DNA from: Apostichopus japonicus
Lineage: Eukaryota > Echinodermata > Holothuroidea > Aspidochirotida > Stichopodidae
Length of the DNA: 64,000 bases
Direction: 5' to 3'
Assembly (NCBI RefSeq): GCF_037975245.1
Contig: NC_092563.1
Span: 3,791,001 to 3,855,000 of the forward strand
Part shown: positions 35,121 through 45,998 of the stretch, one piece after another
How positions within the stretch are numbered: the first letter of the stretch is position 1
Layout of the letters: each line of letters starts with the position of its first letter
Notes under the pieces: model-generated
The model's database searches: none
The model's input: only the letters and a program-made list of their open reading frames with translations
Told to the model about the DNA's origin: nothing
Position numbers and translations under genes: made by a program

Positions 35121-36189
35121 AGAAATTTAAAGAATTCTCACACTTAATATTTTCATTCGTTTATTTCATAGAAGGAAAGACTAACAAGGAAAAAAAATTA
35201 CGAGATGTTACTAATGGATTATAGACGGGATAACTAAAAAATAATAATCGCAAGTGGCTTTTTACAAAACGTTTATTCCAAATGCGATCAAATTGCGGGA
35301 ATCGCTCAATCTCGCTAATGCAAACCCTGGGCCTGCATAATAGATAGTAGTAAAGACTCTTTCAGAGCTAATTTATATGGTCTAATCCAATAGAGGTGGA
35401 GAGCAAACATAAGCAGTGGCAGCAGTGCAATGTTAGTAGTGATGTTAATAAAATAAAGTTATTGAAAGATATAAAAGAAACATAAGCAAAAAAAATTATT
35501 GAGGTTTTATACCTTTGATTTTTCACCTATTTGAACACGAAAAAATTGTCAGTGGAGAACATAATTCATATAGTATAGCATCCAATATGTAATATCTTGA
35601 AAATCGCGATACACGATGGTAAACCATTTTTCTTCAGGTACCCGACAGGTAACAGCTCTTGGGTACCAGTCCTCGATTTTTGGACCTGTGTAAACACTTA
35701 TATTTTTCCATGCATGTTGCATTTAATCACCAGTCAGCCCAGACCTCCCCCTTTGGCAGACACTTTGCTCCCCAGGACTACTGTTCCCTGCATCTTAGGG
35801 TCAGATGGTCTCTCACAACAAGTACTGTAAGATTGGTAGTACCTATTTGGTCAATCTGGCAGTACATTTACTCAAATTACTTGAGGAAATTCGAATTTGC
35901 AAATCAATCTTATATTATCATATTACGTTGCTCAAATCTGGCAGGAGAGCTTTCAATAATCTTTACTTTCCATGTAGGAACCAATACTCACCAACAGGAA
36001 AAATCTGTTTCAAAAACTGCTGAAAAACTTCACAAAAAGTTGAGAAAAAACCTCAAAAAAGTTGTCTGAAAGAAAAGTGAAGAAAGGAATATGAAATCAC
36101 TTTTATTCAGCAAAAGCCCAGGTTATACATCACGTACATTGCAGCAACATAAATGAGCATTCGGTATGCCCACATGCACAGTATAGTAC
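35121..36189. other. Non-coding stretch with GGTACC-rich patches
   Basis: No exon seen. Segments near 34566-34610 and 35636-35695 both contain GGGTACC words and mirror-image GTTTGCACAGG / CCTGTGTAAAC words, which may bound a degraded element around the 129-bp repeat. Confidence 0.35.
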
Positions 36190-36715
36190 TGCTTACACGT
36201 TGTACTCCAGCTAGCTTGTCATCCCTATGCCAGAACAAGGAAAAAACAGTTCTGCCGTTCTTTATCAGGTGTTAAACTGTGGAATTTACTTGAAAGCTCA
36301 TTAAAAAATTGCAAAACTCTTCGTTCTTTCAAAAAGGCATGTAAGGAAAAGTTATTGATGGTTTATGGAAGCTAATTATTTTTTTCTTGGGATAAAAGTT
36401 TAGTTGTTATTTGCGTGTGTGTGAATTTTTATTTAGATTTTGTTTTCTTGTATTTGTTAGTTGATGCAAAAAAAAAATATATATGTATATTTTCCAGAAA
36501 AACATATATTCAACAATCTGGGGGAAAATTGTTCATAAGTATTTTACTTCTTTTTTGCTCCCTTTCCATGCATTGGTTATGTTGTATTAACATTTATGTA
36601 TATGTACTGTACAAATATTTTGTTCACCTTTATACAGTTATATCCTTGCATCATTTTGTACCTGTACTTACAGTTTATGATGGAAATAAAATGTTTCATT
36701 GTCATTGTCAGAAAG
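36190..36715 (+). mobile_element. 5'-truncated LINE: last part of ORF2 and 3' UTR
   Basis: An open frame to a TAA at 36373-36375 reads HPYARTRKKQF, GVKLWNLLESSL and RSFKKACKEKLL. This is the typical C-terminus of non-LTR retrotransposon ORF2 proteins (RxxGxKLWNxLxxxL...SFKKxLK). About 340 bp of 3' UTR follow, ending in AATAAA and a tail of TCATTG-type words (about 36697-36712), as in CR1/L2-like elements. No upstream RT domain is present, so this is a dead copy. The exact clade cannot be fixed from so little protein. Confidence 0.75.
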
Positions 36716-37985
36716 CAAGCGTGGTCACAGCCACCAGATTCTGTAGTACAAAGTATACATTACTTTGCTTAACCATTAGTGCATATTTAAAACTGTCTTT
36801 ACAAATAACAAAACGTGCTTACTGTAAGTTAACAATGTGAAGGGGAGTGCATACAGCTTAAGTGTAGGATTTCCGCCTCAATAAGGAACGTACCAAATGG
36901 TTATTTATTGATTACATTTTTTCTAATAGGAATGGAGGGGGAACCTCAAGCAACTATCACTTTTTGGGGGCACATATTCATTTTAAGGGGAATAGGGTTT
37001 TTCCTAGGTTTGTACTATTGAACCCTTATGTGGAATAAGCTACTCATCTGTCGGACAACCTAAGCAGGGTTTGAGGTTGTACGACATGATTTTTGGTCGT
37101 CTCGGATGAATGTGAACAAGTTTGTGACATTTTTGAAGACTTACAACCTGTTACAAGTAGTTGGTCAAACAGTTACAAATCATATAACAGAAGTTATCAG
37201 CAGGATGGCTGGTATTTTTACAAATAAATTGCTGGCACATTGCTAGGCGACTGTGTAACCATATGGTACATGCAGCAGAGTTCCGTTGCCTTAATCTTGC
37301 ACAGTGAAAACCCCCACATTAGAAATGATAAGGGCAATTGAAAGAGGTGCAAGGTGCGGAAAAAGATAAAAAAACATTGATGATGTAGCAGAAAAGAGGA
37401 TTACCACTAGTAGTACTAGTTGCTGCTGTGCATTAAATACAAGATAGATTGTAATATGAGCAGCAAAGACACGTCCAATGCCTTCAGAATATTGTCAGAC
37501 TAAGTCTACATAACACTTAACAGCATTGTCACTGTGTCAGTACAAGTTGCAACTGCTACACAGTGGTAGTAGTACTAGTAGTACTCGTAGGCTTGGCCCA
37601 CCCCTGAAAATTGCACCAGCTCAAGAACATGCACTCGGTCTTACCATTAATATCTAATTTGCTAACTTCTGTCTAGATATTGCATATTTTAAATCAGTTG
37701 ACAGTATTAGCAGCATTCATTAACAAAACTACTTTATGGAAGTAACCGTAACCGTGCAGCTAGCGGCTGGGAATAGGACTACGACAGTATGAGTGTTACA
37801 TTTGGCCTCACGCCTAGTGTTATATTCACTATGGTAGGCAAACGAGGTGACAAAAGGCTTTCTTCGGTTTGTGCAGCTTTTTGCACATTGATCAATTTCG
37901 GCGCTAATGAACACTTACTCAACAGGTTTAGGCCAATGTAGATCAATGCAAATCATAAATTTACTATTCCTTCTATGATACTCAC
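36716..37985. other. Non-coding, presumed 5' intron of the minus RRM gene
   Basis: No exon identified; short direct repeats of AGTACTAGTAG type near 37400-37590. Confidence 0.35.
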
Positions 37986-38200
37986 CTCATGTGCGCCAAA
38001 GACGGAAAATACTAAATATGAGGATAAATGGGTATCATGGTGACTGATTCACAGTTACCAAATTTCGCATGTGCGACAGCGCTTCAAATTTGCCTGAACT
38101 GACCAGAATGGTATCGGACATTTCAGCTAGAATATCCCCACGCTAACCATTTGACTACACAAAGGTAATGCAAGGCGCGGCAAGTACTCTGCATGTACTA
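37986..38200 (-). other. Possible 5' UTR exon of the minus RRM gene
   Basis: On the minus strand a donor of good quality (ATGAG then GTGAGTATC) ends at 37986, within a locally CG-richer stretch (about 37980-38300) midway between the two RRM genes. It could splice to the acceptor at 34152. The right-hand boundary is arbitrary because the transcription start cannot be read. The same stretch could serve a bidirectional promoter for both RRM genes. Confidence 0.25.
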
Positions 38201-41200
38201 GAAAACTATTCAGCTCGTGCTCCGATCGTACTGCCCGGTAATCATACGAACGTCATTCACAATCCAAGAAAAATCGAATCATCCTTTATTACTCCTCTGA
38301 ATTGGTGGTGAGTTCGGAAGTTGAAAGACTACACAACGAAGCACATCTGTTATATGCGAGGTCTCCTGTCGATTTAATGAATAATTTTGTCGCGTTTCTA
38401 TCGTTCCGTTATGCTACATAAGAATGCTTAGGACTATTATATGGCTATTACAATTGATACGAAACAATAAGTCTAGGCTAGTCATACTGTTAGTACTGTG
38501 TGAAGCCTAACCCTAACGTTAATCATGGTTTTTAATATTAAACATTCATCAGACGTGTATCGCATTCGACCTAAGTTAAGTACTACAATTTATACAAGAT
38601 TAATTTATTTTCACCTATGGTTTATCCTGGTAATTATCACACAGCATCGCTGCCCATCTTTTACGATAACTATATGTAACAGCCTAGTTTGAGAGTAATT
38701 TTTGTTTCTTAAAAATGTATCTCAAGGAGGCTAGTACTTTAGTAATTCTAATGTTAGTAATAGTAGAACTAGCCAAACTTATCATATTTAGAAAGGATAT
38801 TTAATGCTACCTACATTTTGTATGAACATCTTAAATTCATCTCATCAGTAAGGATACTCTTATTAGTAAAACTAACAGATTTTATGTTTAGCCTAGTATT
38901 TAGTAGTGCATGTGATTCCAATCAGTCAATTTTTACGGAGTACGACAGTTTCTGCAATTAAGTGGTGTGTTTCTACAATGGTGGAAACGCATTGTATTTA
39001 ATGGCAAAAAATTCCACTTTGTTGGTGCATAATAACTTTCTTCAAAGAAAGGCATTTTCCAAAGCTTTTAGTTACACTCAAGTCTAGAAGCTTGGTTTAT
39101 GATACCATATAATGTCATGTTTTGCAAAACCTTCTTGCAGTCAGAGAACTTGATATAATTTATGGCCCTGATAAATTTATTCATTCAAAGTTCTTTTCAT
39201 TATCAAAGATTTTGTAGACATTCATTTATTGTACATTCATTTATTTTAGACATTCATTTATTGTACATTCTTAAGACTATTTTCATAAATGCAATAAACA
39301 GAGCAAACATAAACACAGTTTTCTCCATTATTTATGTCCATTTATTTGCAAAAGTTATCATATTATCTTTTTTTTTTTTTTTCCTAGACTTCTTTTTTGC
39401 AAGTTTTGACGTTTTTCTGAAGTTTTTTGAAAACAGATAGTCTTTGGTGAGTAATTTTTTTCACCATGCTTGGTGATTTTTTATTTTTTACATTCAAACA
39501 AAGAACCTCAAATTCACAGATTGATTTCATGAAATATTGGTACTGTTTTTTTTTTTTTTTAAAGTAATCAAGCAACAACATATGTCAATTGCACTTTCTT
39601 TATACATTTCCACTTTTTTTTTTTTTCCTAGACATCTTTTTTGAAAGCCTTTCCAACTTATTTCTGGTTTTTTGAACTTCTTTTTCCTGTGGTAAGTATT
39701 TTTTTCTTTTTTCTTTTTCTGTATTTTTTGTGAGCATTGATGTGACATACTAAGGAGATTACAACACTTTTGAGAAATGTCAATAGCTTATAGCTTTCCA
39801 TATATTATAATGAATACTTTGGGACCCTCTTCCCGCTCTCATACCCCTCCATCCCTCTGCTAGCATAAACAATATTTTGAAGTGTTTTCTTGCATTTTTT
39901 TGTGACTGATCTCCAAAAATAGAAAAGAAGAGCTCTTTTCATATTAAGTAAAAGTCAGCTTGATATTGTGTTTAAGTTTGGTTGTGGATTGTGACTCTTA
40001 AATCTTTGTTATCTCCACTTAAATAATATATTGTCATCTACAATGCAACAGACACTGCAAATATTAATGGTTTCCTCTTTATAGTACTACAAGTAGAATT
40101 GATAATTCATTCTTATCTGACCCTTTTATGTCATAAAGTAGTTCATTAGTTTGGTAATACATCTTTCAAATAATAAAGTTTTGTTGTAAAAGTTTGTAAA
40201 TTTGATGAAATTTAGATAGACATGGAAACAGTTTCATCAACTATGAAGAGATTCATCATCAACTTTAAGAAGATAGGATTTGTCTGGTCTTTTGTTAGTC
40301 TGGCACTGTAAAAAATGCTCCACAGACTACAAGATATAATGATGCAGAATGATATACTTTTAAGAAAATTGTTGATTTTGTTTCTAAGCATTGCAAAAAG
40401 CATTGTTTTAGCAAAAACTATTGTCAGCTGTAGTCGATTAACATAATCCAATGATGACGTATGTGTTACTGACATTAGAACTGTCATTTTAAACATCAAT
40501 CATTTTCTTTGTAAATATGCTCTCAGTTATAATATGTGCTCTGTCTGTTGTGAGGATGTGTGTAACTGATAACTGTGGAAAGCAATGTAAAACTTATATT
40601 AAAAGAGAGCAGTTCTATACTACTTTAAAGCCCCTCTAAGTATGTTGGCCCTAACTTGATATATGATTTGGTATGTTAAATTAGCTGTCAATGATCACTG
40701 TATTAAGAATTTCATCCAAATGCAACTTTTTTGTAGGAACGATTCCCTCCCTCCCCCCTCACTGTGATGATAAGTGATTGAAATATTATGAATGTATATA
40801 AACACATTTACATATAGCTCAATTGCCATGGTGACATCATTCACTCTGCTTTTGCCAGATGCCGTCACAAACAGCACATTTCTAAAAGTCGATTCAGTGC
40901 CATACGAAATGTCATTTGGATGAGCTTCTTATGTAGAGCATTTATGTTTAAAAAAAAAAGGAATTTTGTCCCAAAATATTCTTTTGAGACTTTCCATGAA
41001 ACTGAACATCTTAATGGAGCTGTAAATGTGTTTGAAGATCCTTCACTTGATCGTGTGTCCTAAAAACAAAAATGATTAGTTTTATGGTGGCATCGTGAGT
41101 CATTAGAGTTACATTCCACAAGTAGCAAAGTGTGGGTCATAGAGATTCATTTGCACAAATGTTTCCTAAGATCAGAAAGAAAGTACTCCTTAATTCTTAT

Positions 41201-41703
41201 GATAATCCTCTCCTTCCCAACCACTCACCTGCCCCTTGCAGCAAAAGATGGGGAGGAAATGTTGGCTAAACATTAAGTAGTGCAGATGCCTTAGACTCTT
41301 TGCATATGCACCAGTGAATTCCAACCAACCCATCCTTAACATAAAAGATGAGTTTGGTTATGACCATGCCCCCTCATCACCACCACACTTGACTTGTCAT
41401 ATTGGAGACTTGTCATTTAGTACTATTTCTCAGAGTTAGTGCCCCACATTTATCACTCAAGAAATTTACTTTGGTGGGTTTCATATCTAAAATGTGAGTA
41501 AATGAGAAATCACTAGAGTTAACAATATTTGTGTAGACATGCATGTTCATTACGGGAAGGAATTTTAGCCTGTGCTGTCTACTCAAAAAGTGTAAACTTA
41601 ACTTGATTCAGCCAGATCTTGTGAACTTAATGTTGCACACTCACACTGGAAAAACTGATGGAACGACAAAGTTTTTTTTTATAACTTTTATTTTTTGGTT
41701 CAG
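38201..41703. other. Non-coding region upstream of the plus-strand RRM gene
   Basis: Presumed promoter, 5' UTR exon(s) and first intron of the plus RRM gene; the exon(s) cannot be placed. A diverged direct duplication of T-rich sequence sits at 39366-39715. Confidence 0.4.
39366..39715. repeat. Diverged direct duplication with poly-T
   Basis: A run of T, then TTCCTAGAC(T/A)TCTTTTTTG and, later, TGAA(G/C)TT and GGT(G/A)AGTA, occurs at about 39366-39470 and again at about 39606-39715. The copies differ clearly. Confidence 0.5.
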
Positions 41704-41737
41704 TTTTTTAAACCAATATTTCAAAGTGAATCCAAAT

Positions 41738-44700
41738 ATGAATCGCCCACCATTCATGGGGATGGCAGCCAGAAATGCTGGTGTAGGCTACAAAGCTCCT
41801 GTTGGGAAAATGACAAATAACCAGGATCCAAAGTCCAAAGCATCTCGTGTGTTCGTCGGGAACCTGAACACGGGGGAAATTAACGATCAGCAGCTGTACA
41901 AGATCTTCGCAGTGTATGGAATGATCACAGATGTCTCTACCATCAACGGCTTTGGATTTGTCCAGTTTGACAAAATAGAGGATGCTCAAGAGGCGGTTCG
42001 TAGAGAGCAAGGACGAGTGGTGGGAGATCAACCAATGGGTTAGTAGCAGTTATCAATTTCATTTCCTAGAGGTTTCTCTGTGAGGGTATCCAAACAGCAT
42101 GGTGCGAAGTGTACCATCAGCCACGTGTGTTTTCTTGTGGACATTTCCACAAAATTTCGGTGGGGGATTTTTACATTCGGTCTTGGAAGCATTAGACCCC
42201 TCCAACATGCTTCCATAAAGGTTCATTAGTACCATTTACCATGTATGTTAAGAAGTTTGTCAACTGTATTTTTAAGTGATATTTACATTGTTTTGTACGC
42301 TGTTAGTATTAAAAAACGTGGTAGTTGATTGAACTGTCAGTACTCAAAGACAAAGGAATTCTAATCACGCTCGTTATCTTCACTATGTATGAATTTGGTT
42401 TGCAGATTTGAGCATTGCTAACAACCCAAATCCGACAAGACCCAAAGGTTATAAGAGAGTTAACCAGCAGTTTGGATTCACGTAAGTGCAACTATTTAAT
42501 ATTCTCAGGGTTTACATCAACTTGAAAATGTCCCTGTGATGCATCTTCTCCTAGTATTTGACCGGTGTATTGACTCTATTGATGTACAATGCTTGCATAA
42601 TGTGTCTACTGGCTACCTGTATTAGATGTGAAAACTATAAAAAAAAAAAATATTGAAATATATTTTTACCTAATTCTGTATCTGTTAATATATTTACTTT
42701 TTTTTGGCAAATTGTGTCAGTTAGATTAACTTTAAGGTTATAAAGTGTTTTCATGAGTGGGGAGGTTCTGTACAAGTGAACTTTCGTTTGCTTTTCCAGG
42801 TTGGAAATTATAGAATATGATTTGAATAATCATTTCTGAAAACAAGACATTTCTTCCAAAAGTCATTGTCTTTCAATCAATAATTATTCATCATTAATTA
42901 TGAAAGTTGTAAAAGAGAAGTAGTTCACGTTGTGTGTTTCATCAAAGCTAGGTTTACTTCGTATCGTGTGACAGTGTAGAACTCTTGACTTTCAACAGGT
43001 TAATCGATCAAGTTGTTTAATGTGCACATGTGAATTTTGTGAGGAAATTTGTTCATCCCATACAATATAATATATACTTTCTATATCTCATCAGGCCTGT
43101 CCAGAGGACGAATACACCAAGTGGCACTTTTGTGTAAGTTTTGCTACAGGTTTTGCCTACACTAGTAATGAATCATGTACCCAATTGATCAAGCAGTTCT
43201 GTGGAAATCGAATGCTGTGAAGATGACATTCCATAACAAAGCATTCAAACAAGTTCATCAAAAGTGAATTCTTCATTTTCAAAAGTTTTAATAAATTGTC
43301 AATGTAGAAAATCAGGCAAAGCAACTTAAATGCACACCATGAGTTGTCAAAAGGGAAATGTTGATATTTGTGAAGATTGCTTTTGAACCATTAAGGTTCC
43401 AATTTAGAAACTGATCAGATATTAACATTCTTCTTAAACTTTCAATACTATTTGGTGAAGTTACAATTTAGTTAAATGGTAATTGTTTATTTTATTGATA
43501 TCTTCCGTAGGCCATATGTGGACCCGTCACTGTTACCTGTGATTCCAGCTGCTAATTATGGTAACACCCAAAACAAAAAGATGCGATTCCAGTCAAATTC
43601 TCAAGTTGGCAAGGAACAGATAAGTGGAGATGGTAGGTCTAGTTTACATATTTATAAATATTTATGACTGGCAGAAACTCTCCACATTTTGTGTAAGTTT
43701 ATCAATTTAATCCTGTTTAGTGGAGGAGTAATGCTGTGGTCTATTTAAAAGAATAATTCAGAATACAATAGACCAAACTGCATTGCTTATCTGATTTACA
43801 GTTGGGGGAGAAATTTGACTCTTGAGGTAAAATTCCCAACCCTTAGAAATTATGAGAAGTATGAGTATACTTGAGTCATCATTCATTTTGTCTGAATTGT
43901 TCAAACTATGATAGAAGGCATCTCTCTATGGGTGCCTTTTGAAAATATTAATTAATTGCCCATTTTCCGAGACAAGAAATTCACCTAATTACCGTTTCTG
44001 CTAAGTTCGTCTGTGCGATCCACTGTTTACATGTGACATGAGGTCGTGTTATGTAGCAATACAAATTTAAATAGTTCATACAGATGTTAAAGCATCCATA
44101 GTGCTTGCTGTTGCAGAAGGTACCTTCTTCTAGAGACCTGTGACACTAAACAATAGTACAGTTTACAATCAAAAGGGTCATGTGTTACCTAACTTGATAC
44201 TGAAAGAAAGAACTGCAAGAGTGGATGAACAACATTTTGAAATCAATTTCCAAAAAATTTTATTTTCAAGTAATTTTACATGGTAAGAAATTCCGCAACT
44301 CACAGACGTCCCACTTCTGGTGGAATTATGTTGTGACTATAGTCGTCGTATGTAATCTGTTATTGGATTAAAGTTTGTTCATTGCAAGGATTACTGGAAG
44401 CATTGTAGTGAAAGAATGAAACTAGTTTTTCCTTTGGTCCCTGAAGAGGGAAGCGCAAAGAAAGAATCATGTTCAAACAGCCCGTTTGAATTGTATGGTG
44501 GCTTAATAGGAACATTGCAAAGGAAAAACATTTCAGAAAAATAGTCAAAATTTTGACTTATGAGGTATAAAATAAGTCACAATTTTGAAATAAAAAGTCA
44601 CTGTAGAATTGCAAGTGAAATCTGATGATGATTTACTTACTTATACTGGAGGTTGAACAGATAATTAAATCTTACAATTTATCTTTCTTTCTTTCTTTCA

Positions 44701-44840
44701 TCATAGAACCATCATCCTGGGTTTGTGCATTCTGTCAGAACAAGTCTCAGTCTGCTTGGGAGCTGATGAAGCATGCTTCGCTCTCCCACCAGACGCAGAT
44801 CTACATCGCAAATCCTGACTTTGAACAAAAAGCAGAGTAG
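41738..44840 (+). CDS. hnRNP C/RALY-type RRM protein with C-terminal C2H2 finger (paralogue 2)
   Basis: Five coding exons join in frame: 41738-42038, 42406-42481, 43095-43133, 43511-43632 and 44707-44840 (672 nt, about 223 residues). All introns are GT-AG. The start MNRPPFMG lies 34 bp inside an exon opened by a GGTTCAG acceptor. Exon 1 holds an RRM (VFVGNLNT and GFGFVQF) after a TNNQDPKSKASRV segment. Exon 2 is 76 nt in both paralogues with nearly the same peptide (NNPNPTRPKGYKRV). Exon 3 (39 nt) has no counterpart in paralogue 1 and preserves the frame whether present or not. The last exon encodes a finger, CAFC, then SAWELMKH and SH, followed by TQIY and a short acidic tail. Exon order, sizes and phases mirror the minus-strand gene, so the two arose by duplication. 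Confidence 0.9.
43095..43133 (+). other. Frame-neutral 39-nt exon, candidate cassette exon
   Basis: The exon starts after CATCAG and ends at GTAAGT. It encodes about 13 residues, from PVQRTNTPSGTF. Both flanking introns are in phase 2. Skipping it joins exon 2 to exon 4 in frame, exactly as in the minus-strand paralogue, which lacks this exon. Confidence 0.65.
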
Positions 44841-45998
44841 ATGGCCCCACGTCTTCAAAGATACCAAGACAAACACACGTGTACCCTCGATATATCTTGC
44901 AGCTACTATGTTTGGCATTGAGTTCCAAGGGTTAAAGACTTTGCTGGCGACGTGCCATAGTGTATTATATCAGACACTTCTATGGATGATTTTCCAAGAG
45001 TCCTTCATTACACTTCTGTGAATCAGACTGTTTTTATTTTTTGATGTACAAAGACCCGTGTGAATCAATGTAATCATTCATCAATGTCCCTTCTCCGAAA
45101 AGTGGGTGTATAAATAGAGAGAGAGAGACTTGCTGCGGTTGTTTTTTGAAGGAGTTCTTGAGAAGAAATGAAACTTTTATGAAGTTTGAAATTGGAGCAG
45201 TTCCCAGTTTTGGGGATTAGGTAGTCATCTTGACTGGCTCAGCTATCAGATTGAAAGTGATGTGTTAGAAGACCTAAATTAAATAGTTGTATAAACTTTG
45301 ACAAAGTTTGAAATTGAAGTTTCTTTTAGTTTGGGGGGGGGGGGGGCTTTGGTAGTCATCTCATCTGTCTGGACTGGCTTGACTATAAAATTCAAATGAC
45401 TTCTGGAGCCGTGGTATTCAAAGTGGAACGTAAATTAGACTTGAAAGGTCTCAAACTATGACCATTTTCCAATTTTGTACCTGTAACTGTATACAAATTT
45501 CTCAGAGGTGCAGGGTACCTCATAACCCAGCCAAATCATCTGTGACTGGAGAGTTGCCAAGATGATGATGATGATGAAAATGGGGGTCACCAAGCAAATG
45601 AAGAATACCAGGGCACTAGAAGATGAAATCAGCAGTTGTTTACCAATCTCTTTTTATTTTTGGTTACATGATTTGCCAATAATATACAGGATGAGTAGTT
45701 TATTATAGTTTCATGTTTTTGCTTTTTATTTTGGTAGGGAGGATTTTTTTGATTGTTTGTTCATATTTTTTTCCTCATTTGTTTACCACTGTTACAGTGA
45801 ATTTAAGTGTTGTTGTTGTTCCCATCACTGAAAAAATTGTCAAAGAAGAAAAAAAAATGTTTTTCTCCTCATTTCTCCAAATAACAGGAAATAGTTGAAT
45901 TACTTATACCTTAAATGTGAGTTTATACAGAGTTGAAGAGTTGCATACTTCGACTGGGCTAATTTAGTTTTGTTGGGAATTGAAATCTGCAAATAAAA
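44841..45998 (+). other. 3' UTR of the plus RRM gene
   Basis: After the TAG at 44838-44840 no further frame has support. AATAAA at 45992-45997 is a candidate poly(A) signal. The stretch includes a GA microsatellite (45114-45126), a 14-G run (45333-45346) and a GAT run (about 45561-45577). Confidence 0.4.
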
